Shown here in pieces: positions 51,257 through 60,423 of a stretch of DNA of 64,000 nt. The stretch is from an uncultured Dehalococcoidia bacterium. Lineage in GTDB: Bacteria > Chloroflexota > Dehalococcoidia > Lucifugimonadales > JAAXIE01. The notes below the pieces were generated by a model that saw nothing but the letters and a program-made list of their open reading frames with translations, had not been told where the DNA came from and did no database searches. Within the stretch, counting starts at the first letter, position 1, and the number at the start of each line of letters is the position of its first letter. The DNA is taken from contig OX638353.1 in assembly GCA_951813255.1 (NCBI GenBank), positions 1,736,001 to 1,800,000 of the forward strand, in the 5' to 3' direction. Both the position numbers and the translations under genes were made by a program.

Positions 51257-51538
51257 CTTACTAGCACTCTCATTAGCACTTTTGCGATGATATCAAGCGA
51301 TGCCCGCACGAAACGTCAAGCGCCTACTTGAGACACAAGTTATTATTTGTGGACCCCAGTTCACGAGACCAATTGAGACAGAAAAAGGCAAACTAAAACA
51401 GGGGGATTGTGGTCACTCCCTCCGCCACAAACTCGTCTATATTGGCTACAACCCCAGCTATTTCAGCAGCTTCGTCACCGCGTCTAACACCACCAGCCGA
51501 GAGAACGCCTATTGGTAGAGCTACCGGACGTGCTGCGG
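51257..51538. other. Intergenic region beside the integrase
   Basis: 282 bases between the integrase start and the ABC operon's end. Partly AT-rich (51335-51410). The element's right attachment site may lie here, but I found no tRNA and no direct repeat I can confirm. Confidence 0.4.
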
Positions 51539-52267
51539 CTAGGGAATGTCCATGCTGCGAAGCCGGCGCACCGTCAACCAGAAGAACAACGCCGTCACGA
51601 CGATGATGCCACCGATGGATACCTGCATCTCTATGGTCTGGTCCTCGAACATCTTCAGCCGTGAAGTGTCGATGCCCTCCATCAGCGTCATCGTGTAGGC
51701 CCTCACGCTGAGGTACCTGGTGCCGCTGAGCAGGGTGCTGAGCAAGCCCTCCCAGATGAATACGTACACCAGAGCGAAGCCGAGTGGGTGGCCCACCATC
51801 AGACCAAGCCATGTGAATATCGCGGAATAGGCGGCGACTCCGGCCAAAATGCCGACTCCGACTGCCGCCACGGTCCTGACGTCTCCCTCCAGCCAGACGC
51901 CCGCCACCAACATGCCGCTCACGGCGAGCACGGGTCCCGCGATTGCCACTGGAGCAAGCATCTTGGACAGTACGATCGACCACCGCGAGACGGGGTTAAG
52001 CGCGAGGCAGGCCAGCGTGCGGTCCTCGACTTCGTTGCCGAAACTGGCAGTGGCCAGCGTCATCGTCACGATGGGAAGAACGGCCGTGACCATCAGGACA
52101 CCTACGATCCCCACAGCAAGTTCGTTGAGGTCGTCCACTCCCAGGTCGACATTGAAGGCTCGGATCACCGCCACCAGTACTACGGGAACGGCCGCCAACA
52201 GCACGATGATAGCGACGCGCCCTTTGCCTAGGAGTTGGCGCAACGACAACCGGAACATTGGGCCCAC
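51539..52267 (-). CDS. ABC-2-type transporter permease (gene 4 of the operon)
   Basis: 242 residues with six hydrophobic segments: VAIIVLLAAVPVVLVAVI, AVGIVGVLMVTAVLPIV, a pair around VAIAGPVLAVSGMLVAGVW and VGVGILAGVAAYSAIF, FALVYVFIWEGLL and IIVVTALFFWLT. SFGNEVEDRTLACLALNPVSR is the cytosolic coupling segment of ABC-2 permeases. It lies four bases after the stop of the ATPase at 52271-53185, forming the second ATPase-permease pair of a leftward four-gene operon. The substrate is unknown. Confidence 0.85.
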   Translation of the reverse strand: MGPMFRLSLRQLLGKGRVAIIVLLAAVPVVLVAVIRAFNVDLGVDDLNELAVGIVGVLMVTAVLPIVTMTLATASFGNEVEDRTLACLALNPVSRWSIVLSKMLAPVAIAGPVLAVSGMLVAGVWLEGDVRTVAAVGVGILAGVAAYSAIFTWLGLMVGHPLGFALVYVFIWEGLLSTLLSGTRYLSVRAYTMTLMEGIDTSRLKMFEDQTIEMQVSIGGIIVVTALFFWLTVRRLRSMDIP

Positions 52268-52270
52268 GGG

Positions 52271-53185
52271 CTACGCTTCCACCACGTAGCTGAAGACACT
52301 CTCCAGCGACTCGTCGAGGGGCTCTACCCTGGTGAGCCGGAGCCCCAGTTCGCGGGCCGTCACGGGCACGGCGCGCTGGAGTGAGGCGATGTTACGGCTC
52401 AGGACCAGCACGGCGTCGCCGTCCAGGGAGACCGACTCCACGGACTCCAAGCGCACTAGCGCCGAGGCCATGGCGCGGGGCTCCTCGCAGACTACCCTGA
52501 CCTTGTAGGGCTGCTGGTCGAGGGCGTCGCGGATTGCGCGGAACTCGCCCGACGCGGCGAGCTTGCCACTCACCATGAGCAGGTGACGATCGGCAACCGT
52601 CTCAACTTCTTCCAGAATATGCGACGACACCAGCACCGTCCTTCCCTCAGACGCGAGCCGTCTCATCAGGTCGTGGAACTCGATCCGTTGGCGCGGGTCT
52701 GTGCCATTCAGAGGCTCGTCCAAGATCAGAACCTCGGGGTCGTGGACCAGAGCGGCAGCCAGTCGCATGCGCTGTCTCATCCCCCGGGAGTAGGTGCCGA
52801 GGGCGCGTCCCTGTACTTCCAAGAGTCCGACGTACCCGATCGCCCTGTCCACCGCGGCCCCGACTTTGCTGAGGCCGTGGAGCTGGGCGGCGAGTTGCAC
52901 GAACTGCCTGCCGCTATAGAAGGCATATACCGCCTCGTGCTCGGACATCATCCCCATCACCCGGTATATATCCGGGTTATTGCGCACCGGCTGGCCGAGT
53001 ACCTCTATCGCGCCCTCCGAAGGGTCGGCAAGCCCGGCCATCATGTGCAGCACGGTCGTCTTCCCAGCGCCGTTCGGCCCGAGCAGGCCAGTGATGCCTG
53101 GGTGCACCTCCAGCGAAACGTCGTTGACTGCCACGACGCTGCCGTACCATTTCGAGACCGACCGCAGGACTATGGATGCGGTCAT
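52271..53185 (-). CDS. ABC transporter ATP-binding protein (gene 3)
   Basis: About 304 residues from the ATG at 53185, which overlaps the upstream stop (ATGA). Walker A GPNGAGKTTV, Q-loop in MMSEHEAVYAF, the signature TYSRGMRQRM, Walker B VLILDEPLNG and the H-loop SSHILEEV are all intact. The C-terminal 90 residues form the accessory domain usual in CcmA/DrrA-type exporters. It pairs with the permease at 51539. Confidence 0.93.
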   Translation of the reverse strand: MTASIVLRSVSKWYGSVVAVNDVSLEVHPGITGLLGPNGAGKTTVLHMMAGLADPSEGAIEVLGQPVRNNPDIYRVMGMMSEHEAVYAFYSGRQFVQLAAQLHGLSKVGAAVDRAIGYVGLLEVQGRALGTYSRGMRQRMRLAAALVHDPEVLILDEPLNGTDPRQRIEFHDLMRRLASEGRTVLVSSHILEEVETVADRHLLMVSGKLAASGEFRAIRDALDQQPYKVRVVCEEPRAMASALVRLESVESVSLDGDAVLVLSRNIASLQRAVPVTARELGLRLTRVEPLDESLESVFSYVVEA

Positions 53186-54141
53186 CGGGCTTCCTTCCGG
53201 TAGCGCCACAGCAACAGGCCGGCGGGCCCTATCGTGAGCATGAGGTACCACACCACGGGGATGGCGTCGTTCAGCTCACTCACATGTCGAGCCGCGTCCG
53301 AGGAGTCGGGAATTTCGCCAAATATCATGTCGCTGACGTTCGTGGGAACGGCGCCGAATTCCGCCAGTCCGATCCACTTGGCCCACCGGCCCGTTACCGT
53401 CTCGCACCGATCGACTACCACCTCCCCGTTCTGAACGACCACTTCTGTCTCGGTGCAGGCAGTGAGCGAGTTCGCCACCGCTGCGGATATTATGAACAGC
53501 CCGATGACGAACCCCGCAGCGTAGGCCCTGCGGTTGGCGAATCCCGATACAGCGAGCGGTATGGTCGTCGTAAAGACCGCTATGATCGCTCCAGCCGCCA
53601 GAAAGCGCGGTACGTCCATCCAGTTCTCTCTAACGTATGTAAGGGGATCCGCCGTGGCGAGCGTTAGCCCGACGAACAGCACAATCTGGCCCGAATAGAC
53701 CAGCGCCAGCACAATCGTGAAGAATGCCAGCCAGCGAGCAGCCACATAGTCCGTCGTGGTGAGCGGCCTCACCAGATATAACTGAAGCACTTGGCTGCGC
53801 CGGTCCGCGCACAGGAGCTCTGGCGCCATGATCGCCGAGAACAGCAGGGTGAGGATCGAAACGATGTCGTAGTAGTCGGCATGTCCAGGAACACCGGCGC
53901 CATCAGACGCGCCGAAACCCTCCGCGAACGAGGCGATTATCACGATGACGACCGCCGGGGCCATGGTGGCCGCGAACAGGAGTATCGGAAGTATCTTCGC
54001 GGGGGCGCCCCTGCCCAGTCCGAGGGTGGTGCGCACACCGTTGGTCCACAGGGCGATCCGGGCACGGTTGCGGCCCTCGCGGGGGCCCTCGTAACTCCGG
54101 TACCCTATGTCATATAGCTCGCCTCTAGACTGCGCGTCCAA
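53182..54141 (-). CDS. ABC transporter permease (gene 2)
   Basis: 319 residues. A cytosolic N-terminus (GELYDIGYRSYEGPREGRNR) precedes six membrane segments (ILPILLFAATMAPAVVIVIIA, SILTLLFSAIMAPELL, WLAFFTIVLALVYSGQIVLF and others). A large external loop between the last two helices holds two Cys (SLTACTETEVV, VVDRCETVTG) likely to form a disulfide. It lies three bases after the first ATPase gene's stop. The RSQVLQLYLVRPLTTTDYVA segment is the coupling helix of ABC-2-like permeases. Confidence 0.85.
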   Translation of the reverse strand: MDAQSRGELYDIGYRSYEGPREGRNRARIALWTNGVRTTLGLGRGAPAKILPILLFAATMAPAVVIVIIASFAEGFGASDGAGVPGHADYYDIVSILTLLFSAIMAPELLCADRRSQVLQLYLVRPLTTTDYVAARWLAFFTIVLALVYSGQIVLFVGLTLATADPLTYVRENWMDVPRFLAAGAIIAVFTTTIPLAVSGFANRRAYAAGFVIGLFIISAAVANSLTACTETEVVVQNGEVVVDRCETVTGRWAKWIGLAEFGAVPTNVSDMIFGEIPDSSDAARHVSELNDAIPVVWYLMLTIGPAGLLLWRYRKEAR

Positions 54142-54144
54142 GAG

Positions 54145-55038
54145 CTATCTCCTGAATATTTCGGTCAGACGGTGGCGTTGCGGAGCCATCCGCCGGAGCC
54201 TTGCTCCCGACTCGACCACGGCGTCACGTACCTTGTCGTAGCCTCCGTCATCTATGTTTTCTATGGCGATGGATATCCCGTCGAGGCCAGCCCAGAGCCC
54301 TTGTTCGCGCAGCAGGGCCAGCAATTCGTCCCGCCGGTCATCGACGTCGACGTACAGCGTCTCCGTCTCCTGGGTGAGCTGCGAGACCTCAGCGTCCTCT
54401 ACTACCTGCCCACCCTCCAGCACGACGACCCTGTCACACGTGCTCTCGACGTCGCCCATCAGGTGAGACGAGAGCATGATGCTGATGCCGAACTCCCTGC
54501 CGGTGCGACGCACAAGGGCGAGCATCTCCTCGCGTCCCGACGGGTCCAGCCCTGCCGTTGGCTCGTCCAGCAGGACCATCAGCGGGTCGTGGACGAGGGC
54601 CTGCGCCAGCTTCACGCGCTGCTTCATTCCGGTGGAGTACTCGCCTATAGACCGGTACCGCTCCTCGGCCAGCCCGACGTGCCGCAGCGTGTCCGCAGCA
54701 CGGGTACGTGCGTGTGCCGGGGGAAGCCCGCTCACCTGGGCCATGTGAGTCAGGAACTCGGAGGCAGTCAGCGACGGTGGCAGGCAGTCGTGCTCGGGCA
54801 TGTAGCCAAGACGCGAACGGATCCCTATGGACTCGTAGGGGCGCCCGCCCAGCACCTGGGCCGAGCCCGATGTCGGCTTGATCAGGCCAAGGAACAGTTT
54901 GATCGCCGTGCTCTTGCCCGCGCCGTTCGGACCCAGCAGCCCGGTGACTCCCTCGCCGATGCTGAAATCGACGCCATCAAGGGCAATGACGGAGCCGTAG
55001 TGCTTCGTCAGGGCCTCCGCCTTTATCAGGAACGCCAT
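54145..55038 (-). CDS. ABC transporter ATP-binding protein (gene 1)
   Basis: 297 residues. Walker A GPNGAGKSTA, Q-loop in YMPEHDCLPP, signature EYSTGMKQRV, Walker B MVLLDEPTAG and H-loop SSHLMGDV. The C-terminal tail of 90 residues is again of the DrrA/CcmA exporter type. First gene of the operon ATPase-permease-ATPase-permease; the two halves may form one heteromeric exporter or two related ones. No start-site regulator gene is adjacent. Confidence 0.93.
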   Translation of the reverse strand: MAFLIKAEALTKHYGSVIALDGVDFSIGEGVTGLLGPNGAGKSTAIKLFLGLIKPTSGSAQVLGGRPYESIGIRSRLGYMPEHDCLPPSLTASEFLTHMAQVSGLPPAHARTRAADTLRHVGLAEERYRSIGEYSTGMKQRVKLAQALVHDPLMVLLDEPTAGLDPSGREEMLALVRRTGREFGISIMLSSHLMGDVESTCDRVVVLEGGQVVEDAEVSQLTQETETLYVDVDDRRDELLALLREQGLWAGLDGISIAIENIDDGGYDKVRDAVVESGARLRRMAPQRHRLTEIFRR

Positions 55039-55451
55039 ATGCTGGAAGTATACAGCAGTAGCCTCAGCGTCTGAGACCTCGCATCCTTCCAGCGGAAGCT
55101 TAAGGCTCCGTGTAAGTCTTCTGTCCGTTTCGATTTTCTCCCTTTCATCCGCATAGTGGATATGGTCGAGTTCCGGAAGTGTGGTTCATTGTTCAGCAGT
55201 CCGCGCTGGCGGCTAATTCCTCTCCCGGTACCGCAGCGCCACAAGGGACGTTGGCAGGGATAGAGACGCGGACGGAGGTAATGTAGTATTGTCAGAGTGA
55301 ATTGCCCTTTCCAATTGGCAACTCTCTTAGTACTTCCGGACCCCAATGTTGGCAACTCACATTCCTCCACCGCGGTCGCCGGAAATACAATGTCCAATTT
55401 CTCAGATGATTAAGAGGCTCAGTTGGTCAAACATAGTGGGGAGGAAGCAAG
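55039..55451. other. Divergent intergenic region
   Basis: 413 bases between the ABC operon (leftwards) and the NHL gene (rightwards). It must hold both promoters, but no pair of elements is convincing. No RNA or repeat recognised. Confidence 0.45.
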
Positions 55452-56330
55452 ATGACCACCGTGGGAACTGGCAAGTATAGCTACCAACTTATCGAGCACT
55501 GGGCCAAGTTGCCCCCCGGCCAGACCTTCGGCAACACCAGCGCAGTGACCTCCGACTCCCGGGACCGGGTGTATGTCTTCCAGAGGAAAGACCCGCCGGT
55601 GATGATTTTTGACCGGGAGGGCAATTTCCTGGACTCCTGGGGCGCCGGAGTCATCACCGACCCCCATGGGATTTGCATTCACGACGACATCGTCTACCTC
55701 ACCGACCGGTCCGACTCAGTAGCCCTGAAGTTCACCCTGGAAGGCAAGCCCCTCCAGGTTCTGGGCGACCGCGGGGTGCACTCGGACACAGGCGGAGAGA
55801 GGCTAGGGGACCTGGTGCCTCGGGCCGCTGGCCCATTCAACTACCCCACCGAACTGGTGCCCTCTCCTTCCGGAGACCTCTACGTCTCCGACGGATACCG
55901 CAATGCCCGTGTGCACCGCTTCTCCGGGGATGGCCGGCTCATTTCCTCTTGGGGCGAGCCGGGCAAGGAGGGGCCGAACCAGTTCCACCTGCCCCACAGC
56001 CTACTGGTAGATGAGGAAGGCGTAGTGTTCCTCTGCGACCGGGAGAATAATCGCATCCAGGTTTTCTCAGCGGACGGTCAGTTCCGCGAGATGTGGTCCG
56101 ACCTACGCCGCCCTCTGGACATATCCATGGACAGCGACGGCGTTCTCTGCGTCACTGAAGGCGGGGTCAACGGTCTGTCGCCACGGGTCAGCCTGCTGGA
56201 CAGGCGTGGCAACGTGGTAGCCCGCTGGGACGCCAACTCGGCCCACGGTAGTTGGATTGACGCCCACGGTGACATTTACATGGCCTTGGGCGCAATGGAG
56301 CGGGTGGACAAGTACGTCCGGCAGGGATAA
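55452..56330 (+). CDS. NHL-repeat six-bladed beta-propeller protein
   Basis: 292 residues with repeated NHL-type strands: DSRDRVYVFQRKDPPVMIFD, GNFLDSWG, DDIVYLTDRSDSVALKFTLE, SGDLYVSDGYRNARVHRF, DGRLISSWG, LCDRENNRIQVF. It resembles the peptidyl-hydroxyglycine amidating lyase/SMP-30-like group; metal and substrate His positions could be in GICIHDD and PHSLLVDE. There is no signal peptide, so it is cytosolic. AGGAAGC precedes the ATG. An aldo/keto reductase follows. Confidence 0.85.
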   Translation: MTTVGTGKYSYQLIEHWAKLPPGQTFGNTSAVTSDSRDRVYVFQRKDPPVMIFDREGNFLDSWGAGVITDPHGICIHDDIVYLTDRSDSVALKFTLEGKPLQVLGDRGVHSDTGGERLGDLVPRAAGPFNYPTELVPSPSGDLYVSDGYRNARVHRFSGDGRLISSWGEPGKEGPNQFHLPHSLLVDEEGVVFLCDRENNRIQVFSADGQFREMWSDLRRPLDISMDSDGVLCVTEGGVNGLSPRVSLLDRRGNVVARWDANSAHGSWIDAHGDIYMALGAMERVDKYVRQG

Positions 56331-56496
56331 CTCCCTTGTAAGACACTTTCATGTCGGCTGGAGGACACGTCACAAGCACTGACGGTTGATGCGAAACTGA
56401 AAAGACGCGTGGCTCCGTCAGGAATGCCTGGCACCCTGTCAAAGCTCTCATCCTACATATCTATGTGTGAACTAGGCACTTAAGTGAGGTCAGAAA

Positions 56497-57309
56497 ATGG
56501 AGTACCGCAAACTTGGGAACCTGGACGTTTCAGTGATAGGTCTGGGAACCCTACGAACTTTCGATGTCACCGACGGGGATGAGATAGCCGTCCGGAGACA
56601 AATCGTGGACAACTGCCTGGTCAGCGACGTAAACCTCATCGACACTGCCTCCTGGTACGGCCACGCGGAGCAGGTTGTGGGCGAGATTACCGAGGACCTT
56701 CGAGGCCGGTTCTATATCGCTACCAAGGTGCGTACTGAGGGCAAGGAAGCCGGCGAGGCCCAAATTACCCGGTCCTTCGAACTGCTGAAAACCGATTACA
56801 TCGATCTCTTCCAAGTCCACAACATGATCGATTGGCAGACCCACCTCCCCACCCTGGAGCGGCTTAAGGACGAGGGCAAAATCGGCATGCTGGGTGTGTC
56901 CGCCATGGTGCCCGATGCTTATCCCACCATCATGGACTTGATGCGCGAGGGTCGGGTGGATGCTGTCCAGATTCCCTACAACGTGATGAACCGAAGCGTT
57001 GAGGATGAACTGCTGCCCCTAGCCGAGGAACTGGGCACCGGGATGCTGGTGATGGAGCCGTTGCAGAAGGGCCGCTACGTCCTCGAGCTGAAGCAACGGC
57101 CCGACATGACGCCGCTGCGAGAATATGGCATCAGCACCTGGGCTCAAGCCCTACTGGCCTGGGTCATTTCTGACTCCCGTGTGAGTTCGGCCATACCCAC
57201 CACCTCACGCCCCGAGCGTATCCAGGAAAACGCCCAAGCTGCCCAAGCCGCCGCCCTGCCACAGCAGTTCCGGGACTACATCCGTTCCGAGGCGGAGCGG
57301 TGCCTGTAA
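56497..57309 (+). CDS. Aldo/keto reductase
   Basis: 270 residues, (beta/alpha)8 barrel. Catalytic tetrad residues are visible: Asp in NLIDTASWYGHAE, Tyr in the same segment, Lys in YIATKVRTEG and the His in DLFQVHNMID. The NADPH-binding end is SSAIPTTSRPERIQENAQA. Length is somewhat short, as in the YdhF/TIM-barrel subgroup without a C-terminal extension. It is 166 bases downstream of the NHL gene, same strand. Substrate unknown. Confidence 0.92.
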   Translation: MEYRKLGNLDVSVIGLGTLRTFDVTDGDEIAVRRQIVDNCLVSDVNLIDTASWYGHAEQVVGEITEDLRGRFYIATKVRTEGKEAGEAQITRSFELLKTDYIDLFQVHNMIDWQTHLPTLERLKDEGKIGMLGVSAMVPDAYPTIMDLMREGRVDAVQIPYNVMNRSVEDELLPLAEELGTGMLVMEPLQKGRYVLELKQRPDMTPLREYGISTWAQALLAWVISDSRVSSAIPTTSRPERIQENAQAAQAAALPQQFRDYIRSEAERCL

Positions 57310-57599
57310 GAGACGAACGGCAGCTTAACGATAGAATCATGGAAACCTAGGCGACGGCGAGTCCCGGTTTGTTACCCACCCGTACCATGGCGTGGGGGCT
57401 TAAGGCTGGGCCGCCGACTTGCACCCATCCTTCCAGGAGAGCGAGAGCAATCGGAACAGCATGGTGCGTCAAGGAACACCGTAGTCTGTTTTCGTATCTG
57501 AATGGAACGTAGTGAAGCACTATAAGCTTGCGTGAAGCAAGGGGATAGTTTACACTCCGCGGCCAGACATCCTGCGTACTGAAACTCATTCCTTCGACT
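57310..57599. other. Intergenic region with an integrase remnant
   Basis: 290 bases between the aldo/keto reductase and miaB. It holds the integrase remnant at 57383-57440; the rest shows nothing recognisable. Confidence 0.5.
57383..57440 (-). pseudogene. Remnant of a P4-type integrase gene
   Basis: The minus strand reads WKDGCKSAAQ, matching WKDGGKSAAQ in the integrase at 50093-51256 (around 50900). The DNA itself matches there: GGGCCGCCGACTTGC is shared. A deletion follows and then CATGGCG lines up again. Only about 60 bases survive. It records an earlier insertion of a related element near miaB. Confidence 0.5.
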
Positions 57600-58919
57600 A
57601 TGGACAGCTATTACCTCTGGACCATTGGATGCCAGATGAACCAAGCCGATTCAGATAGATTGGCTGGTGCTCTGGAGCACATGGGGCTGCACTCCGTAAC
57701 TCAACCAGAACAAGCCGACGTGATCGTTCTGAACTCGTGTGTCGTACGCCAGGGAGCCGAAGACCGCGTGGTCGGTTCACTCACCAGCCTGAAACCCCTG
57801 AAGACGCGCAACCCAGACAAGGTGCTGGCCCTTATGGGATGCATGGTCGGTCCCAAGCAGGACGAACTGAAGGCCAAGTATCCTTACGTGGACTTCTTCA
57901 TGCCCCCTCAACAGTTCGCCCCTCTCTTGGACCGTGTTGGGGACGGAGTAGGCGTTGAGTGGGATGACTACCTTGGCCCCATCCTTCCGGCCACTCGCGC
58001 CGTTAGCTGCCATGTCCCTATCATCAAGGGATGCGACCTCATGTGCACCTTCTGCATCATCCCCTACCGCCGTGGCCGACAGGTCAGCCGGCCCGTGGAC
58101 GAGGTCGTGCACGAAGTTGAGCTTCTGGTCGCACGGGGGGTGAAAGAGGTAACGCTGCTGGGGCAGACGGTCGACGCCTATGGCTACGACTTGGCAGATC
58201 AGCCTGATTTAGCTGATCTGCTGGAGCGCCTGAACGATATTGACGGCTTGGCCCGCATCCGCTTCCTCACATCCCATCCCATATTCCTGTCCAAGAAAAT
58301 CATGGAGGCCGTTGCTCGGCTGGACAAGGTCTGCGAACACATCAACCTGCCCGTCCAGGCAGGCGACGACCAAGTGCTGGAGCGCATGCGTCGCCGCTAC
58401 ACTCGCAATGATTACCTGTCCCTCATAGATGACATCCGGAGCACAGTGCCCAACGTCGCCCTCAACACCGACATCATCGTCGGGTTCCCCGGAGAGACAG
58501 CCCAGCAGTTTCAACGCACCCTGGATCTCATAGAAGGCGTGGGGTTCGACAAGGTCCATTCGGCGATGTACTCGGAGCGACCCGGGACTATAGCCCACCG
58601 CCAATTGCCCGACGACGTTTCTCCAGAAGAGAAGTCCCGAAGAATCAAGGAACTTGACCAACTGCAGGAAAAGCTGCTGACCCGCCGCAACGCCTCGTTC
58701 AAAGGCCAGCATGTGGAAGTGTTGGTGGAGGAGCGGAAAAAGGGACGGTGGCAGGGACGCACCCGCGGCGACAAGCTGGTGTTCTTCGATGACCCTGAAG
58801 ATAGGGCAGGCCAACTGGTTACAGTGGTGGTGACCAAGACCAGCCCTTGGTCGCTGCAGGGTGAGCTTGTACATTCTGAGCTTGCGAAGGCTGCGGACAA
58901 CGTGGCGCGGAGGCTATAG
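57600..58919 (+). CDS. miaB: tRNA-2-methylthio-N6-dimethylallyladenosine synthase
   Basis: 439 residues in three domains. The N-terminal UPF0004 domain has its three Cys in TIGCQMNQAD, LNSCVVRQGA and LMGCMVGPKQ. The radical-SAM centre is GCDLMCTFCIIPYRRG. The TRAM domain closes the protein (VLVEERKKGRWQGRTRGDKL). It methylthiolates i6A37 of tRNAs reading UNN codons. The IPYRRGRQ segment and the overall match favour MiaB over RimO or MtaB. nadC follows 64 bases downstream. Confidence 0.93.
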   Translation: MDSYYLWTIGCQMNQADSDRLAGALEHMGLHSVTQPEQADVIVLNSCVVRQGAEDRVVGSLTSLKPLKTRNPDKVLALMGCMVGPKQDELKAKYPYVDFFMPPQQFAPLLDRVGDGVGVEWDDYLGPILPATRAVSCHVPIIKGCDLMCTFCIIPYRRGRQVSRPVDEVVHEVELLVARGVKEVTLLGQTVDAYGYDLADQPDLADLLERLNDIDGLARIRFLTSHPIFLSKKIMEAVARLDKVCEHINLPVQAGDDQVLERMRRRYTRNDYLSLIDDIRSTVPNVALNTDIIVGFPGETAQQFQRTLDLIEGVGFDKVHSAMYSERPGTIAHRQLPDDVSPEEKSRRIKELDQLQEKLLTRRNASFKGQHVEVLVEERKKGRWQGRTRGDKLVFFDDPEDRAGQLVTVVVTKTSPWSLQGELVHSELAKAADNVARRL

Positions 58920-58982
58920 GCCGCCAACTGTTCTATCCCAAAATCATCTGGCCCCAAAATCATCTGGCGAGGTTCTCGAGCG

Positions 58983-59840
58983 ATGATGCGGCCCACCAAT
59001 CCGGAGATCCAATCACTGATTGACCGCGCCCTAGCTGAGGACCTAGCCTTCAGCGACCCCACCACTGGCAGCATAATCGACACCGCCATCACCGGCTTGG
59101 GTGTCATACGTTCCAAGGCAACGGGCGTGTTGGCAGGGGTTGACGTTGCCTTGGGTGTGTTCCAGCGTGTCGATCCCGCTTTGCGCACCGATGCCCTCGT
59201 GTCTGACGGCTCTACCCTCGAGCCTGGAATGTCCATTGCCCACGTTGAGGGTTGCGTCACCAGCATCCTCCAAGCAGAGCGCACCGCGCTCAACTTCCTA
59301 CAACGTACCTGTGGCATCGCCACCGCCACTCAAGCCTACGTGGAGGCGGTCCGTGACTACGACGTGCGTATAATCGATACGCGGAAAACGCCTCCCGGCC
59401 TGCGCAACCTGGACAAGTACGCCGTGCGGATGGGAGGCGGGCACAACCACCGCCTCAACCTAGCCGATGGAATCCTCATCAAGGACAACCATCTCGCCGC
59501 CCTTGCCTATTCCGGCCTCGGCCTGAAGCAGGCTATCGAGCTGGCCCTCTCCCAAGCTTCCCATATGGTCAAGATCGAGGTGGAGGTCACCAGTGTTGAA
59601 GATGCCCAGCTGGCCGCTGAAGCCGGCGCGCACGTCATCATGCTGGACAATATGGACATTGAGCAGATGCGCAAGGCAGTTGAGGTAATAGACAGCCGAG
59701 CAGCGGTCGAGGCTTCGGGCGGAATCAACATGGAGAGCGTGAGGGCGGTTGCCTCCACAGGCGTAGACCTAATTTCCGTCGGTGGCCTCACCCATTCCGT
59801 CCACGCGTTGGACATTGGTATGTACCTCGAATTTCCGTAG
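58983..59840 (+). CDS. nadC: Nicotinate-nucleotide pyrophosphorylase (carboxylating)
   Basis: 285 residues, quinolinate phosphoribosyltransferase of de novo NAD synthesis. Signatures: AERTALNFLQRTCGIATATQ, DTRKTPPGLRNLDKYAVRMG, GGGHNHRLNLADGILIKDNH, VEVEVTSVEDAQLA and ASGGINMESVRAVASTGVD. All phosphate and quinolinate-binding Arg/Lys/His positions appear intact. nadA and nadB are not in the window. Confidence 0.95.
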   Translation: MMRPTNPEIQSLIDRALAEDLAFSDPTTGSIIDTAITGLGVIRSKATGVLAGVDVALGVFQRVDPALRTDALVSDGSTLEPGMSIAHVEGCVTSILQAERTALNFLQRTCGIATATQAYVEAVRDYDVRIIDTRKTPPGLRNLDKYAVRMGGGHNHRLNLADGILIKDNHLAALAYSGLGLKQAIELALSQASHMVKIEVEVTSVEDAQLAAEAGAHVIMLDNMDIEQMRKAVEVIDSRAAVEASGGINMESVRAVASTGVDLISVGGLTHSVHALDIGMYLEFP

Positions 59841-59895
59841 CAGTTCATCCGCAGCTTTTCCTGTATCCCAGTCGAACAGCCAAGGAGGCGCTCAA

Positions 59896-60423
59896 TTGCA
59901 TCCCTTCGAGCCAACCATGAGCACGCTGGGCCGAAACTGGGAGATGGTGGAGGCAGCCATATCGGATATGTCCGAAGCAGAAATGGCGCAGCAGCCCAAC
60001 GCTCACAGCAACTCGGTAGCATGGACGCTGTGGCACATGAACCGGGTACTCGACACCTTCGTCCACCAGAGATTCCGCGACCTGCCGCAGCTCTGGATCA
60101 GCAAAGGCTGGGCCCAGGAATTCGGCATGGCTTATGACCCTGATGACCGTGGGGTGGGTTGGACCGCTGAGCAGGTGACCACTTGGGCGCCCCCATCCCC
60201 TGATGTGCAGTTGGGCTACTACGAAGACATCAAGACCGCCACCCTATCGTACTTAGAGAACGTATCCGAGGAAGAGATGCTTCGCGAGATCGTGTTCCCA
60301 CCCTCGCCCGAGCCACGCACCATAGCGTCGGCCGTCGCGCAGATGACATGGGACAACGTGGCCCACGGCGGGCAGATTGCCTACATTCGGGGCTACCTCA
60401 AGGGTATGGGGTGGTATCGCTAA
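59896..60423 (+). CDS. DinB-family protein
   Basis: About 175 residues from TTG 59896, which follows AAGGAGG; a longer open frame upstream overlaps nadC and is not needed. Four-helix DinB/YfiT fold. Metal-ligand His are placed as expected: AWTLWHMNRVLD and WDNVAHGGQIAYIRGYLKG. Such proteins include thiol-dependent S-transferases and stress proteins of unknown reaction. It converges on dtd with a four-base overlap of the coding ends. Confidence 0.87.
   Translation: MHPFEPTMSTLGRNWEMVEAAISDMSEAEMAQQPNAHSNSVAWTLWHMNRVLDTFVHQRFRDLPQLWISKGWAQEFGMAYDPDDRGVGWTAEQVTTWAPPSPDVQLGYYEDIKTATLSYLENVSEEEMLREIVFPPSPEPRTIASAVAQMTWDNVAHGGQIAYIRGYLKGMGWYR

Noticed and set aside
51257..51538. tRNA gene as the integrase attachment site
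   Set aside because: Looked for acceptor-stem and TTCGA-type T-loop patterns near 51.3 kb and 50.0 kb on both strands; none found.
51393..51540. Minus-strand open stretch after the ABC operon (GGVRRGDEAAEIAGVVANID)
   Set aside because: Protein-like composition but no start codon or family; it may be a gene tail cut by integration, yet could equally be chance in a GC-rich frame.
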